A DNA stretch of 64,000 nt from Angomonas ambiguus (GCA_019695575.1 JADNSB010000026.1:124001-188000), one strand, 5' to 3'. Shown: positions 38,123-49,500, counted from the stretch's first letter. Notes: generated from the letters alone by a model not told the origin. Translations and numbers: made by a program.

Positions 38123-40765
38123 TTAGTAATACAGGTTACTATAATAACTATAATTACCCATATAAGCAGGGGCCTCAAAGGTCCCTCCACGCCGTCCGTA
38201 GTACTCCGATACCGTGACGTTAATAATCTGTAGCAGCCGTTCAATGTGAGTGGCGATGACATTGCTGCCCACGTCGGGGAGAAGCGTAAAGTCTAAACCC
38301 ACGTACACCGGGAACTCCGCCAGCTGCACCTTTCGCCAGTTCACCACCACCCCCTCTCTCTCATCCTCGTCCTCCTCCTCCTCCTCGTCCTCGTCGCCAT
38401 CCCTTCGGCGAGCACGGTTGTAGTAGTACGTGCTGTGATATTTGCTCCACCTCCCTTTAAAGTAGAGCAGCTTCTTGGTGACGTCCCCGGTCTCTAGAAA
38501 CTTGATGGCAAGGAGGACGCAGGCAGCGGCGATGATCTTTCGATTCCCTCGGTTTACCATTCCTTGCATAATGAGTCGCTCAAAGTACCAATAGCCGTGG
38601 GCGACGGTGGCCAGCTCGATGGGGGAGTTGGGCTCCAGCGCGTAGAGTAACAGCTCATGCTTGATGCGGCGCAGCTGTGTGAGGCGTATATCCCGCACCT
38701 CCAATTCTGGGTGCTGTACATAGAAGTTCAAGTTTAAGTCCTTCTTGAGCGTTTTGTGGTCTACAAAAGAGATGACGGTGCTGCGATATGAGGTCAGCGC
38801 GATCAGCTTCTTGCGCCGCTCACCGCCGATAATGTTACCACTATCGAGAAAGAACCCGTCGTAGAAACAAGGATTGTCCTTATGACTGGCGTAGAGCACC
38901 TTACGATAGCTACGGAGCACGTTACTACCAATGAGGGAGCTGTACGGACCGCCGGCCCCGCCTGTACCGCCGTCCTCTCCACCATTAGCGCCCATCGCCG
39001 CCCCACCCTCCACATCCCCACCGCCGTTGTTGAGGTACGAGTTGTTGAGGAAGTCCGCCAGCAAGTGCTCGGCGCCGCCGTCTGCGGGGATGAGATCCTC
39101 ATCATCGCTGTACAGAGAGTCGGTAGAGCTACTCGTACTACTGCTGCTGCTGCTACTGCTGCTGGAGGAGGAGGAAGAGGAGGCAAAGCCGGAGATAGAA
39201 CTGCTGTGACTATTATTACTGCTATTGTGATGCCGATGTCGGTGTCGTCGCTTCTTTTTCTTGGTCGTGGAGTCCCCTCCAGAAGCCGAAGAGGACGTCG
39301 AGGACGAGGACGAGGAAGAGGAGGACGAAGATGAAGACGACTTCTCTCTCCGTCGGTGTCCCCCACCGCCGTCCTCACTGCTGGCGTAACTCAGCTGCTC
39401 CAGCAAGTCCGCGTAGTTCCCCTTCAAGTACTGTGGGTTGATGACAAAGTCCTGATAGAGCTCCTCCGCCTCACCGGCCTTCGAGGAGGTGCCATCGTTA
39501 CTACCACCGGCTATACTGTTCCGCTTGTCATTAGGGTCGGGTGAATTCCCTAGCGCACTTGCCATTCGACGAAGACCTCTCCATGCCGTGGAGGACAACC
39601 CTTTCCCGTTTGTCACACTCTCCTTCTTTCCTGTGCCCATCTCTTCGCCCTGCATCACGTTCTCGTCCAAGTCATCTCGCAAGGAGTGACCCGCGGAGGA
39701 AGACGACGAGGAGGACGAGGAGGAGGAGCTGGAGCTGCTGGTACTGCTGGTACTGCTACTGGAGCTATAGGTCTCTCCTGCGTAAGGAATCACCAGCTGA
39801 TGCGCCCGCCACTGCGAGGCTCCGGTCGGTGCATAACAGGAGAGTATGGTACTGACAGCGAAGGGGCGGTGGGCACGGTAGAGTGTGGACTGTACAGAGT
39901 GCAACGGCTGTAGGAGGGGGCTGCTAGGCTTGGAAGGAGAGGAGGCGCCCCCACCATGATCCCCATCGGCTGGGGGAGAGGGATGGTCGGCCGTACTATT
40001 ATTATTAGGATCAGGATTAGCATCGGGAGCATCCATCGTGTCCGTCGTCGTGGTGGTAGTGTTAGGAGGAAGAATGAAACGGAGTCGTACGGACTGTCCT
40101 TCCCCTGTAATTAGTCGATGAATACTGTTCTGCACCGTAGTAGCAGTATTATTATTGTTATTATTATTATTACTGCTAGTACTCCGATGAGGGGTCAGAG
40201 GACCTCCTTGAGAAGAGACTGTGGATACCGCTGCAGAGCCCTCCGCACTGCGCCCCCGCCGTCTCTCCCTTCCATGCCGGGCGGCCCTTCGTCTACTACC
40301 ACTACGACTGCTCCTACTACTACTCAAGTGGTCTATATCATCGGTATTCTCGGTATCATTATTATTATTATTACTATTATTATTATTATTATTACGGTGA
40401 GAAATATTGGTATCATGATCACTGCCCTTACTACGTGCTACACTGCTCCCTCCTTTTTTATGACGCTTGTCTTTATTTTTCTTTCGCTTTTGACGAGGTT
40501 GGATGCTAGAAAGAAAGTCCACCTCTCGCTGGTAACGTAGTGAGAAGGGCTCTTCAAACCGTGGAGCATTATTATTATTATCCTTATTATTATTATTATT
40601 ATTATCATCGTTATCCTCACCATTGTGGTGGTGGTGGTGACTAGTATTATTATTATTATTAATATTAATATTATTACTATTGTTATTCGTGGTAGTACTG
40701 TTATTATTGGTAGAGTTCCCGAGGGTGTCGAAGGATTGAAAAAAGGTCGTAAGAGAGCTCTCCAT
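38123..40765 (-). CDS. CABLES-like cyclin with a long low-complexity N-terminus
   Basis: An 880-residue protein from the ATG at 40765 (MESSLTTFFQSFD); an upstream in-frame TTG is ignored. About the first 630 residues are low complexity, with Asn, His, Ser, Arg/Lys and Gly tracts, including Ser homopolymers at about 335-360. The C-terminal 250 residues hold a cyclin box: VDHKTLKKDLNLNFYVQHPE, a YFERLIMQGMVNRGNRKIIA helix and ACVLLAIKF, then WRKVQLAEFPVYVGLDFTLL. These match CABLES1 (VDYVRPSDLKKDMNETFKEKFP, YFEKLALKGKLNKQNRKLCA, EFPVLVALEFAL). CABLES proteins link cyclin-dependent kinases with other kinases. An Asp/Glu insert interrupts the box near residues 795-810. Its CDK partner is unknown. 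Confidence 0.85.
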   Translation of the reverse strand: MESSLTTFFQSFDTLGNSTNNNSTTTNNNSNNININNNNNTSHHHHHNGEDNDDNNNNNNKDNNNNAPRFEEPFSLRYQREVDFLSSIQPRQKRKKNKDKRHKKGGSSVARSKGSDHDTNISHRNNNNNNSNNNNNDTENTDDIDHLSSSRSSRSGSRRRAARHGRERRRGRSAEGSAAVSTVSSQGGPLTPHRSTSSNNNNNNNNTATTVQNSIHRLITGEGQSVRLRFILPPNTTTTTTDTMDAPDANPDPNNNSTADHPSPPADGDHGGGASSPSKPSSPLLQPLHSVQSTLYRAHRPFAVSTILSCYAPTGASQWRAHQLVIPYAGETYSSSSSTSSTSSSSSSSSSSSSSSSAGHSLRDDLDENVMQGEEMGTGKKESVTNGKGLSSTAWRGLRRMASALGNSPDPNDKRNSIAGGSNDGTSSKAGEAEELYQDFVINPQYLKGNYADLLEQLSYASSEDGGGGHRRREKSSSSSSSSSSSSSSTSSSASGGDSTTKKKKRRHRHRHHNSSNNSHSSSISGFASSSSSSSSSSSSSSSTSSSTDSLYSDDEDLIPADGGAEHLLADFLNNSYLNNGGGDVEGGAAMGANGGEDGGTGGAGGPYSSLIGSNVLRSYRKVLYASHKDNPCFYDGFFLDSGNIIGGERRKKLIALTSYRSTVISFVDHKTLKKDLNLNFYVQHPELEVRDIRLTQLRRIKHELLLYALEPNSPIELATVAHGYWYFERLIMQGMVNRGNRKIIAAACVLLAIKFLETGDVTKKLLYFKGRWSKYHSTYYYNRARRRDGDEDEEEEEDEDEREGVVVNWRKVQLAEFPVYVGLDFTLLPDVGSNVIATHIERLLQIINVTVSEYYGRRGGTFEAPAYMGNYSYYSNLYY

Positions 40766-43210
40766 GAGGAAATGGGATCTCAACTATTATTATTATTATT
40801 ATATTATAGTTTTTTGTGTTGTGGTTGTTATTTTCTTTTCTTTTTTTTTTCGCTGTTTACTGCTATTTATTCTGTTTTTGGTGTTATTACTATACTGTAT
40901 TCTTTCTTTTACTTTCTCTTTTACTTTCTGTTCCTTTTTTTAAAAAAGTTCCCGATGGTTAAAAGGGAAAACAGAAAAAACAATAAAAAATAAAAAATAA
41001 AAGAAGAAAGGGGGGAAGAATAAATATATAAATATATATAATCGTAGGTAACACAACAACATGCAGTGGCCTCTTCATTATTATTCTCACATTTTTTATT
41101 TTACTTAAATTTTTATCGTAACCGTTTAAACAATAAATATATTTATTTATTTATATATATATATATCAGTAAAGTTAGACACAGAGTTTTTTTCCTATAG
41201 TCTTAAAAGAGTGTATTTGCTGTAACCGACAGTCATCAAGAAGAGGAGAAAAAAAAAAGCTAAAGAGTAGTACGATGATATATGTGTGGGTTTTTTTTTT
41301 CTTTTCTTTTTTTTTTTTGTTGTTGTTTTTGAAAAGGGTGGACAGTGGTAGTGGTAGTAGTGTCAAGAGAAATTAGTACTAATACTGATAGTTGTTTGAT
41401 TATATATAATTACTTATTATATCCATTTTTTTTTATTCGTATTGAAACTATTTTTATTTTACATGTATAGTAACGAACGAACAGTGTTTCAATATTAGTA
41501 CTAACTTTTTATATTATTGTTGTTGTTGTTTTTTACGTATTTTCAAATCACTTTGTACTGTTTTGTTTATCTTTGTTATTAATTATCATTATTGTTAAAA
41601 ATTAAATAATAATGATTAGTATTATAAATTTAGTTCAACAGTTCAGATTATTTTTCCAAAGTCAAAAAAAAAAAAAAATGCAGTGAAAACAGTTAAACCG
41701 AATTCATTTATTGTATTTTTGGTTTTACTATTTTTATTTATTTATTTATCTTTTTCTTCCCTTTTATTTTACTTTTTAATTTATTCTGTTAGATTTAAAT
41801 TATGTTGGATTGTTTACGTTTATATGTATGTATATATATATATATATATATATATACTTTTTTGATATATTTTGAAAAAAAAAAAATTAGACGGTGATCA
41901 TTAAATTTTAATTTTTATTTATTTATTTTTGTTTTGTTTTGTTGTTGTTGTTTTTTTGCAACATAAATCATGTACAACACTACTACTAAATAAATAAATG
42001 TCAGAGCGTGTAGGCTTTGACGACGACACGAAGGGGGAAAGGGGAGAACAAGAAAAACAAAATATAAGGATAAATAATGAAAAAAAAAGGAGAAAAAAAG
42101 GGCAGCACGAAAAGAAATAAAAAAAGGAAAACTATATATAAATAAATATATATATATATATATATAAATTTAAACTAATAAAAAAATCGTTTTCAATGGA
42201 TATTATTATTATATTTCTTTTTTAATTTCTTTCTTGATTGCTTCTATTTTGGATTCAACAGTACTTTCTCTTCGAATATATATTATTATTATTTTCACCT
42301 TTACAGATAAATCATATTGGTACGAATGATGTAATAATTATTTATTTATTTATATTCATATATATTCCTCTTTTAGTACTCAGTGAAAGAAACAGTAAAA
42401 ATGAAAAAAAAAAGAGAGAGTGCAAAAAAGAAAAACAGAAAAAAATTGGACGATGGGGAAAACTAAAAAAGAAAAAAAATCACTCCTTTTGTTATTTACT
42501 TATATTTTTATTTACTCTTTTTGATGTAATTTAGCTTTTTTTTTTTTTTTGTTCAAGAGTAAAATATATATATATATATATTTGAAAATTTTAAAATAAT
42601 ATAAAAAAAAAAAAACAACGGAACACGTTGAAAGAAAAATAAAAATAAAAAAAAGGAGAGTCACTGTTGTTTATCTATCAACGTATTATTTTAATAATTA
42701 TTACTTATAGTATTCAACCACAAAAAAAAAAACGATGGTTTCTTCACTTTAATAATATTTTTTTTTAATTCTTATCTTTTTTTTTAACTCTTATTTTTGA
42801 GTTTATTTTGTCTGTTTCGAATTAATTAATTTTTCTGTTTGGTATTGAATTTTACTTCTATTGTCTTTTTTTTTTATTGTATCCGAAAATGTTGAAAATA
42901 AAATAACACTTTATCATAACAGTAATATTAATAATAAAAATAATAATAATTATATTTATACTTATAACGAAAAAAAAAAAAAAATTGTATAAAAAAAAAA
43001 TAATAACAAAGGAATCTGTAAAAAAGAAAATAAAAAGTTCCGTCTTTACGGAAAAGTAGTAACTGCATAAACCGAAAACTAATTTTGTATCTTGTTTGCT
43101 TGTTTAGTTTTGTTTTTGTTTTATTATTATTATTTTAAAAAAAAAGCTTTTTCTGATATCAGTTTTCCGATTATTATTATTATTATTTTCATATGAGTTA
43201 ACGAAATAAA
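40766..43210. other. 2.4-kb AT-rich region without a recognisable gene
   Basis: This is the longest gap in the window. It is almost entirely A/T, with several (TA)n tracts (41831-41856, 42147-42166, about 42566-42582) and A and T homopolymers of up to about 14. A few short frames occur (for example 42238-42534 plus), but their composition is that of AT noise. It lies between two minus-strand genes, so it is not a strand switch. It may be long UTRs of the Asn-rich and cyclin genes. Confidence 0.6.
41831..41856. repeat. (TA)n microsatellite
   Basis: A perfect TA dinucleotide run within the long AT-rich spacer. Confidence 0.9.
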
Positions 43211-43550
43211 TTAATAAATACTTTCATTCAGAGAGAAGGAAGTAATATCCTGCCGCACGTGACGACGCAAGAGAGGATGACGAGGACGATTATTATTATT
43301 ATTATTATTATTGGTGGTGCCTCCTGTGGTGCCCGCAGCGACGTGGTTTACGACGTCAGGATGAGTAATGTTAGAGGGAGTATGACGGTGGTCCGTGATG
43401 GCTTCTACAGGCGTATTCGTATCATTCCTATTATTATTATTATTATTGTTATTAGTATTATTATTATTATTGTTATTGCTAGTGGTATTGGTGTTGCTAC
43501 GCTGGTGAATAGTGCGAGGTGAGCAAGGTCCGTCGGAGGAGACTTCTCTG

Positions 43551-43591
<41 letters not shown>

Positions 43592-43856
43592 TCGGCAGTG
43601 GATATCACCACCCTCTCCATCGTCATTATTATTCTTGTTATTATGATTGTGATTGTTATTACCGACAGCAGGCGCTGTAAAGGACTTGTTCTCCTCTTTA
43701 GGCGATTTATTATTATTATTATTAGGAGGAGGATGATAATAATACGGAGAGAGGTGGTGAGGTAAAGGAGGTAATACCTCGGAGGGATGTGCCCTTCCTG
43801 CTGTCTCGCCCATCATATACAGAAACGGAAGCGGCTCCTCTGGCTGACTTCTATTC

Positions 43857-43890
<34 letters not shown>

Positions 43891-45100
43891 TGTTACTACT
43901 TTCGATAGGATAGATAGGAGGGGAGGGAGAAGGAAAGGGCATTCCCACAGGACCCATACTGGGCGGGCACCTTCGAAAGGGTAGTGGAGGGCAGCCTTTA
44001 TTATAATTATTATAATTATTATAATTATAATTATTAGTATTATGGCTGCTGCGGTAGTGCTGGGAGCCGCTGAGAGACCGGAAAAAGTCCACCGCCTGAC
44101 TCACCTCCTCCGGCAGTGCCTCCTCCTCTTCCTCGCCAGACAGTTCATTCAGAGAGGGAGACACCGTGCGCAGTAGGGGAGGTGTATTATTATTATGATT
44201 ATTATTATTATTATGATGTTGATGATGGTGATGATGATTATGATAATGTGAAGTATAATAATAAGGATAGGGATAAAGGGAAGGGATGGTGACCTCTCTC
44301 ATCCACTGAGAAATGGCATAACACTTTTCCTCGGGTAAGAATAAACTGTCGGTGGAGGCGATCCAGTAGGAGCGACGGGAGAGATTATTATTATAATTAT
44401 GATTATTATGATTAATATTAGGAAGTTTCTTACGATCGACCAGTTTGGCGACGGTAAAGTCTTCGCTGGAGGCACAATGGAAAGGAGAAGAGACCTCCCT
44501 CGTGTAGCCTTTAGGAGGAGGAGGATGATGATTATTATGATCCACATCCTCCTCCTCCTCTTCTTTATTATTAGCATCGTTAAACGCATGAGAATTATAA
44601 TAATAATAACCCTCCCCGCTAGCGCCTTTCTCTTTGAAGGAACTCTGATGGGATACCGGAGTGAGATGATGCGTGGTGGTGGTGGTAGTGTTGTTGGTGT
44701 TAAAGTTGGGTAGAATAACAATAATATTTCCCTCGTCATCCTCCTGAATATCCGCCACGTGACGGAGACTAACAGAGGTGCAGGAAACAGTATCTTCGCT
44801 ATTATTATTATTATTATTATTTAAATTATTATTATTATTATTATTATTATTAAAGGGTTGGTGGAACGCATCCGGTGAGGAGTCTTCTCCGCTCATAGGT
44901 GAGAGACATTTATTTAACATGGCACGATAATAACTGTCATCGTGAACTGTATTATTATTATTCGTATTATTCGTATTATTACTATCACGGCGTAAATTCT
45001 GAGAATTATTATTATTATTATTAACGTTAACGTTAACGTTATTATTATTATTATTATGAGTATAAATAGTAGTGTTTTCCGAGTCGGAAGAAAAATCCAT
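43211..45100 (-). CDS. Asn-rich low-complexity protein, function unknown
   Basis: A 629-residue open frame from a clear ATG (MDFSSDSENTTIYTHN). Asn homopolymers of 5-13 residues, coded almost only by AAT, recur throughout, mixed with His, Tyr, Pro and Glu stretches. Between them lie more ordinary segments that look coding: SYYRAMLNKCLSPMSGEDSSPDAF near the start, SWIA-like YWIASTDSLFLPEEKCYAISQW near 240, SGEEEEEALPEEVSQAVDFFRSLSG near 320, and a basic tail. No family was recognised. It resembles the low-complexity heads of the neighbouring cyclin and may be an RNA-binding or condensate-type protein, but that is a guess. That the frame stays open over 1.9 kb of AT-rich sequence with AAT always read as Asn supports a real gene. 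Confidence 0.75.
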
Positions 45101-45876
45101 TACTATTACTATTATTATTATTTTAATATTATTTATTTTTGAGCGGTTTATTCTCCTTTTTTTTTCCTCCTTTTCCCGCTGAGATTATATATATAAACTA
45201 AAAAAAAAAACGATTTATTTTTGTATTAAAAAATAATAATAACCTTTTTCTTTTCCTTATATTATATACAGAATATATATATATATATATATTACAATAA
45301 ATTAATTATTATAAATTTTTGTCAGAGAGTATATCAGAAGGGAGAGAATTCACTCTGTAACAACCGATAATAATAATAATAATAAAATAAAGGAATGTAG
45401 AAAAAAAAAAATTAAAAGTACAAAAAAAAAAACTAGTTCAAATAGGCGTGAAAAGGTGAAAGAGTAATATAGCAAAAACAGAGGAATAAATTAATACTGC
45501 TTCCTGTCTTTATATTATTATTAATATTTATTTTGATTTGGTATTCTTTTTTCTATATTTTTATTATTATTATTTGTAATTTCTGTGTATTCTTTTGCTT
45601 TTATTTTATTGATTTATTTTTGATATATAAACAAGTTATATAATAAAATGAGGCAAATAAACTAAACCAAGAAAGTGAAAGAAACAAAAAAAGAATGGAA
45701 AGAAACAGAAAAGAAAACTAAAAAGAAAAAAGAGAAACAATACTGAATTAATTATATGTCTTCTGAGAGTTTGTTTTGTTTTGTTTTTTTATCTTCTAGG
45801 AATTCAGGACTGTAAGTAATAATAATAAGTAGTTAGTGTTAAACTTGGACTTACCTAATAGACGGATTAAGGGTAT

Positions 45877-45907
<31 letters not shown>

Positions 45908-46290
45908 AATATTAGGTGTATATTAGGAGTATATGTATATATATATATAAAAATAAATATATATAACTGTGTGCGTAGAGCACCAAAGATAAACTAATTA
46001 TTTTGACATAAAATAAGGAGAGAGAGAGAGAGAGAGAAAAGGAAGAGAGAAGAAAATATGTAGAAAAAATAAACGTCCACATTGCATTCCGCATCTCAGA
46101 TAAACACACCGAAACAAAAACAAAAAAAATAGCAAAAAAAACAAGTAAATATTGGTATAAAGTACACAACAGCATAAACAGAACAAAGACCCACCCACAA
46201 TCCATTCTATTATTATTATTACTATTATTATTATTTTTAAAAATAATAATAACCATGATAATAGTGAAGAAGCTTACAGTAGAGTCTCAC
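45101..46290. other. 1.2-kb AT-rich spacer
   Basis: No gene seen. (TA)n tracts lie at about 45274-45291 and 45882-45907, and a (GA)n run at 46017-46037 is a (TC)n pyrimidine tract on the transcribed strand. Confidence 0.55.
45882..45907. repeat. (TA)n microsatellite
   Basis: A perfect TA dinucleotide run in the spacer. Confidence 0.9.
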
Positions 46291-48750
46291 TCACTCCTGT
46301 GGGTAGTGGTAGAAGGAGCGGAGTCGCTTCAAGAGGGGAATCACCTCCTCTCCCCGGCAGCGGCCTAGCGTACCCTCCAGGTGCTCGGTATAGTCCTGCT
46401 CGCCGTCCACCAGCACGGACGGAGGGGAAGGATGGAGAAGGCAGGCGGAAAGGGGGACGGGCTCACAGCAGTGATCGCCGATGAATAGAGGCGTGCTGTG
46501 GTCGGCCAACACCGCGCACACACTCCCCTCCGGCAAGGGAGAAGGGGACCCTGAGGAGGAGGAAGAGGGGAGGAGCCGCTCGAGTAGTGGGGCACACTTG
46601 TGGGAGAGGTAGTACAACTTTTGGAACCCATTTCGGTCGTGTCCGGCGTCATCGACCCCTTTCATGTGCAGGACTATAAAATTGGTGCGCCAGTGTGGGC
46701 TCGTTTTACTGGTGTGGTGCCCTGACGAGGCGAGAAGAATGTCCTCCAGTGCCTCCCATTTAACGGTGGGGTCCGAGTGGAAGTCGCCCGTCGCTACCCC
46801 TTTTACGGTGTACTCGACGTCAGTAGCGGAGGGGTCCGGGGGGGTGGAGGGGAAGCGGTACGGCAGCATACCGCAGCACGCTCCTAGACCGCGTATGATA
46901 CACGTCGGGGCAATGATGGAGGCCAACTGCCCATGACGGACGGAAAAATCCGGCACAAACCCCTTTTTGGCGGCCCCACGAAATAAAATGGTATTCGCAA
47001 TGTTTTTATACCCACCACCACCAGTGGCGTCCTTTCCTCCTCCTCTTCCCTCCTTCTTGTACAGCGCCCTGTTGTGCTCCCGCCTTGCGTTATTAATCGG
47101 GTGATCGGTCAGCAGTCGGGTGATAAGCGCAGAGGCCGCCTCCACCACCACAGACGTGTACGCCGCCGCCTTCATCTCTTTCGGTGCTTTTTTACCCTCT
47201 GGGTTCGGTTTCGGCTGGCACCGGAGCAAATAGCGTTCATCCTTGAGAGGGTCGGTGCCTGTGACGTGGTCGGAGAGCTCTCCATGGAGGTCGAGGTACT
47301 CGGCGTAGAGGGTCGTAGGATCGGAGGGAAAGGCATCGTTGGGGGTGCCCTCCGTGATGGACAGCCCACAGCGGTGCTCTGTAGCGTACTGCACCTCAAT
47401 GGTGTGGATAAAGGGAAGAGGGTGGCCATCGACGTCGGTGTCGAGGACGGTGTGGTGGAGGTACTCACTGAGAACGGGACCCTCCTTGGTGAAGTCACGG
47501 TCGCACCTCCGAAAGGTAATGTAGGCGCTGGACTCTCCCTCTCCCGACCACTGGGCCCTAACCTCTTTCAGCACCGCCTCCGGAGACTGAGAGGAGTGCT
47601 TTTCAAAGAAATTCATATGATTGTACACCATAGCCTCACTCACCTCCTCCTTCAATCCCTCTAACTGAGTACAGAAATTGCTCTTAAAAGCAATGTCCCC
47701 CTCTCCCAGGCTCAGTCCTGCTCCCAGTGCCTCGTACGCTCCTCGGCCCCTGTAGTACTCGGTAGGGGGGTAGCCGAATAAACTAAGGTGCGCAGTGTCA
47801 CTCCCGCAGCTGCGGCCCGCCTCATAGGGGTCCAGCAGGCCGCTCACCCCTTTCCTCGTAATCGCGCTGATGGCGGGGTTGTAAAAGGCGGTGTACTGCG
47901 ACTGGAGAGAGTCCCCTCCGTGTGCCTTGTTGTACGCCTCCGCCTCCGCCCACAGCGAAGGGGTGCTCTGCTTCGGGTGAGGGATCTCCCGCGGTGGCAC
48001 CCCCGCCACCACCTCCAGCGGCGTACGGTGGCCCAACTCGGGGTAGGTGTTATCCCCGACTCCGTCAATGATGAAGAGTACAATCGGCTTCGGTCGAAGA
48101 GGGGCGCCGTAGTACTCTCCATCGCTGTCGACCGACTCCTGTGAGGTCGGTGGACGCAGCGACTCGGGTAGGGCGTTGAGCTCTCTCTGCATCGCCTCGG
48201 CCACACCCGGCCTCCTGTGCGCACAGCCCCCTGTGAACCGCTTCCCGTATTGCGCTAGTATCTGGGACGCCCTAAAGTTGGACAGCATCGCGGTGCAGTC
48301 TTTTCCCTCCGCCCACTCCGACGAATAATTCTTCGCCTTGAAGTAAATCGTCGCGGTCAACGTCGTGTTGCTCGCACGGTAGGGTGCCAGCAGCGCCTCC
48401 CACTCGGGTCGTCCCTTCCCCATCCTCTCCACCGGTATCTCCTTGGTGCTGTACGTCCCTCCTTTAATGTCCTCCAGCACATCCAACCACGCCCTCATCT
48501 TTGCGGTGATGAGGAACAGCTCTCCCTCGACCTGCTGACACCCCTCCGTGGCATCGGGTTGGTCCAAGACACAGGGAGAGCAGCTGGGGTAGGTGGGGCT
48601 GAGGTTGATGAAGAAGGGATAGCGATGGAGGGTGCGTGCCTCTCCGACGTACATGGCCTCGTTGGGCTCCGCGAGCCAATAATCATAGTTGTTTTCGCCT
48701 CTCTTCAGTGTGCCATACACAAACGCCAAATGAGCAAATGAGGAGTCCAT
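46291..48750 (-). CDS. fusion of a gamma-glutamylamine cyclotransferase-like domain with archaeal-type phosphoglycerate mutase
   Basis: One continuous 819-residue frame. Residues about 7-110 form an AIG2/GGACT-type domain: AFVYGTLKRGENNYDYW (human GGACT FVYGTLKRGQPNH), the VEGELFLI strand, and LDVLEDIKGGTY with a candidate catalytic Glu93. From about 219 to the end is a cofactor-independent phosphoglycerate mutase of the ApgM (archaeal/bacterial) type. It opens with IVLFIIDGVGDNTYPELGHRTPLE and contains GSDTAHLSLFGYPPTEYYRGRG, with the phospho-accepting serine at about 317. Metal-binding motifs follow (MKGVDDAGHDRNG, then ADHSTPLFIGDHC). Both halves keep their key residues, so both may be active. 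Kinetoplastid glycolysis uses a different, plant-like iPGM, so this enzyme's substrate is open. Confidence 0.9.
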   Translation of the reverse strand: MDSSFAHLAFVYGTLKRGENNYDYWLAEPNEAMYVGEARTLHRYPFFINLSPTYPSCSPCVLDQPDATEGCQQVEGELFLITAKMRAWLDVLEDIKGGTYSTKEIPVERMGKGRPEWEALLAPYRASNTTLTATIYFKAKNYSSEWAEGKDCTAMLSNFRASQILAQYGKRFTGGCAHRRPGVAEAMQRELNALPESLRPPTSQESVDSDGEYYGAPLRPKPIVLFIIDGVGDNTYPELGHRTPLEVVAGVPPREIPHPKQSTPSLWAEAEAYNKAHGGDSLQSQYTAFYNPAISAITRKGVSGLLDPYEAGRSCGSDTAHLSLFGYPPTEYYRGRGAYEALGAGLSLGEGDIAFKSNFCTQLEGLKEEVSEAMVYNHMNFFEKHSSQSPEAVLKEVRAQWSGEGESSAYITFRRCDRDFTKEGPVLSEYLHHTVLDTDVDGHPLPFIHTIEVQYATEHRCGLSITEGTPNDAFPSDPTTLYAEYLDLHGELSDHVTGTDPLKDERYLLRCQPKPNPEGKKAPKEMKAAAYTSVVVEAASALITRLLTDHPINNARREHNRALYKKEGRGGGKDATGGGGYKNIANTILFRGAAKKGFVPDFSVRHGQLASIIAPTCIIRGLGACCGMLPYRFPSTPPDPSATDVEYTVKGVATGDFHSDPTVKWEALEDILLASSGHHTSKTSPHWRTNFIVLHMKGVDDAGHDRNGFQKLYYLSHKCAPLLERLLPSSSSSGSPSPLPEGSVCAVLADHSTPLFIGDHCCEPVPLSACLLHPSPPSVLVDGEQDYTEHLEGTLGRCRGEEVIPLLKRLRSFYHYPQE

Positions 48751-49500
48751 GAGGGGTCAGAGACAGAAAATGAAGAAAGAAAAGCGATAGAAGGGAATAT
48801 CAGTGTGAAAAATAGAAATGAGTACGAAAGTACTGCCCTTTTATAATAAAAAAAAAAGAGAATATTTACTAAGTTTCAGAAAAGAAAGGGGAAAAAAGAA
48901 ATAGGAAAATATATAAAAAGTTGGATTTTCAGTAGTAGTGAAGAATAAAAAAAAAAAACAGAAATACAATGAAAATGCAATGTATACATGTATGTATGTA
49001 TATATATATATATATATATATTATATTTCCTTGTCACTAGAGACAAAACTAGATACATAGTAAAGTGCCGCATCGCTACAAACAAATAATATTACTATGA
49101 ATTCACGCTTGAAGGGATGTGTGTGTATATATTTTGGTGTACTTGTATTGATTCTTTTTTTTTTCTTCCCTGTCGGATGGCTTTTATCATTTTTTTCTTT
49201 TTTTCTTTCTTTCTTTTTCTTTTTTTTTTTTTTTGGTTCTGTTGAAATTATTATGGAAAATGATGGAATCGTTTGCATAAAGGGCCCCAAAAAAAAAAAA
49301 TGAAGGCATTGTCTCCTTGATAAGTAAGATGGGTAACACAGTGTATATATATATATATACCCTTTACATTTTATTTTTTTTTCCTTGTTTGTAATTTCTG
49401 GTGAAGAAAGCGTCGAAACAAGTCTCGCGGTTACAGTAGATTTAAGAAAGGACAATCGTTAACTCAGTGTGAGTGGGAGGGAGGAGGAAACCCTTTCTCT
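48751..49500. other. 0.75-kb AT-rich spacer
   Basis: No gene seen. (TA)n runs lie at 48999-49020 and near 49345-49360, and long T runs at 49150-49234. Confidence 0.55.
48999..49020. repeat. (TA)n microsatellite
   Basis: A perfect TA dinucleotide run in the spacer. Confidence 0.85.

Noticed and set aside
43285-43320. Regularly spaced short repeats that could suggest an array
   Set aside because: They are (ATT)n microsatellite tracts coding for Asn, with no spacer/repeat structure; not CRISPR.
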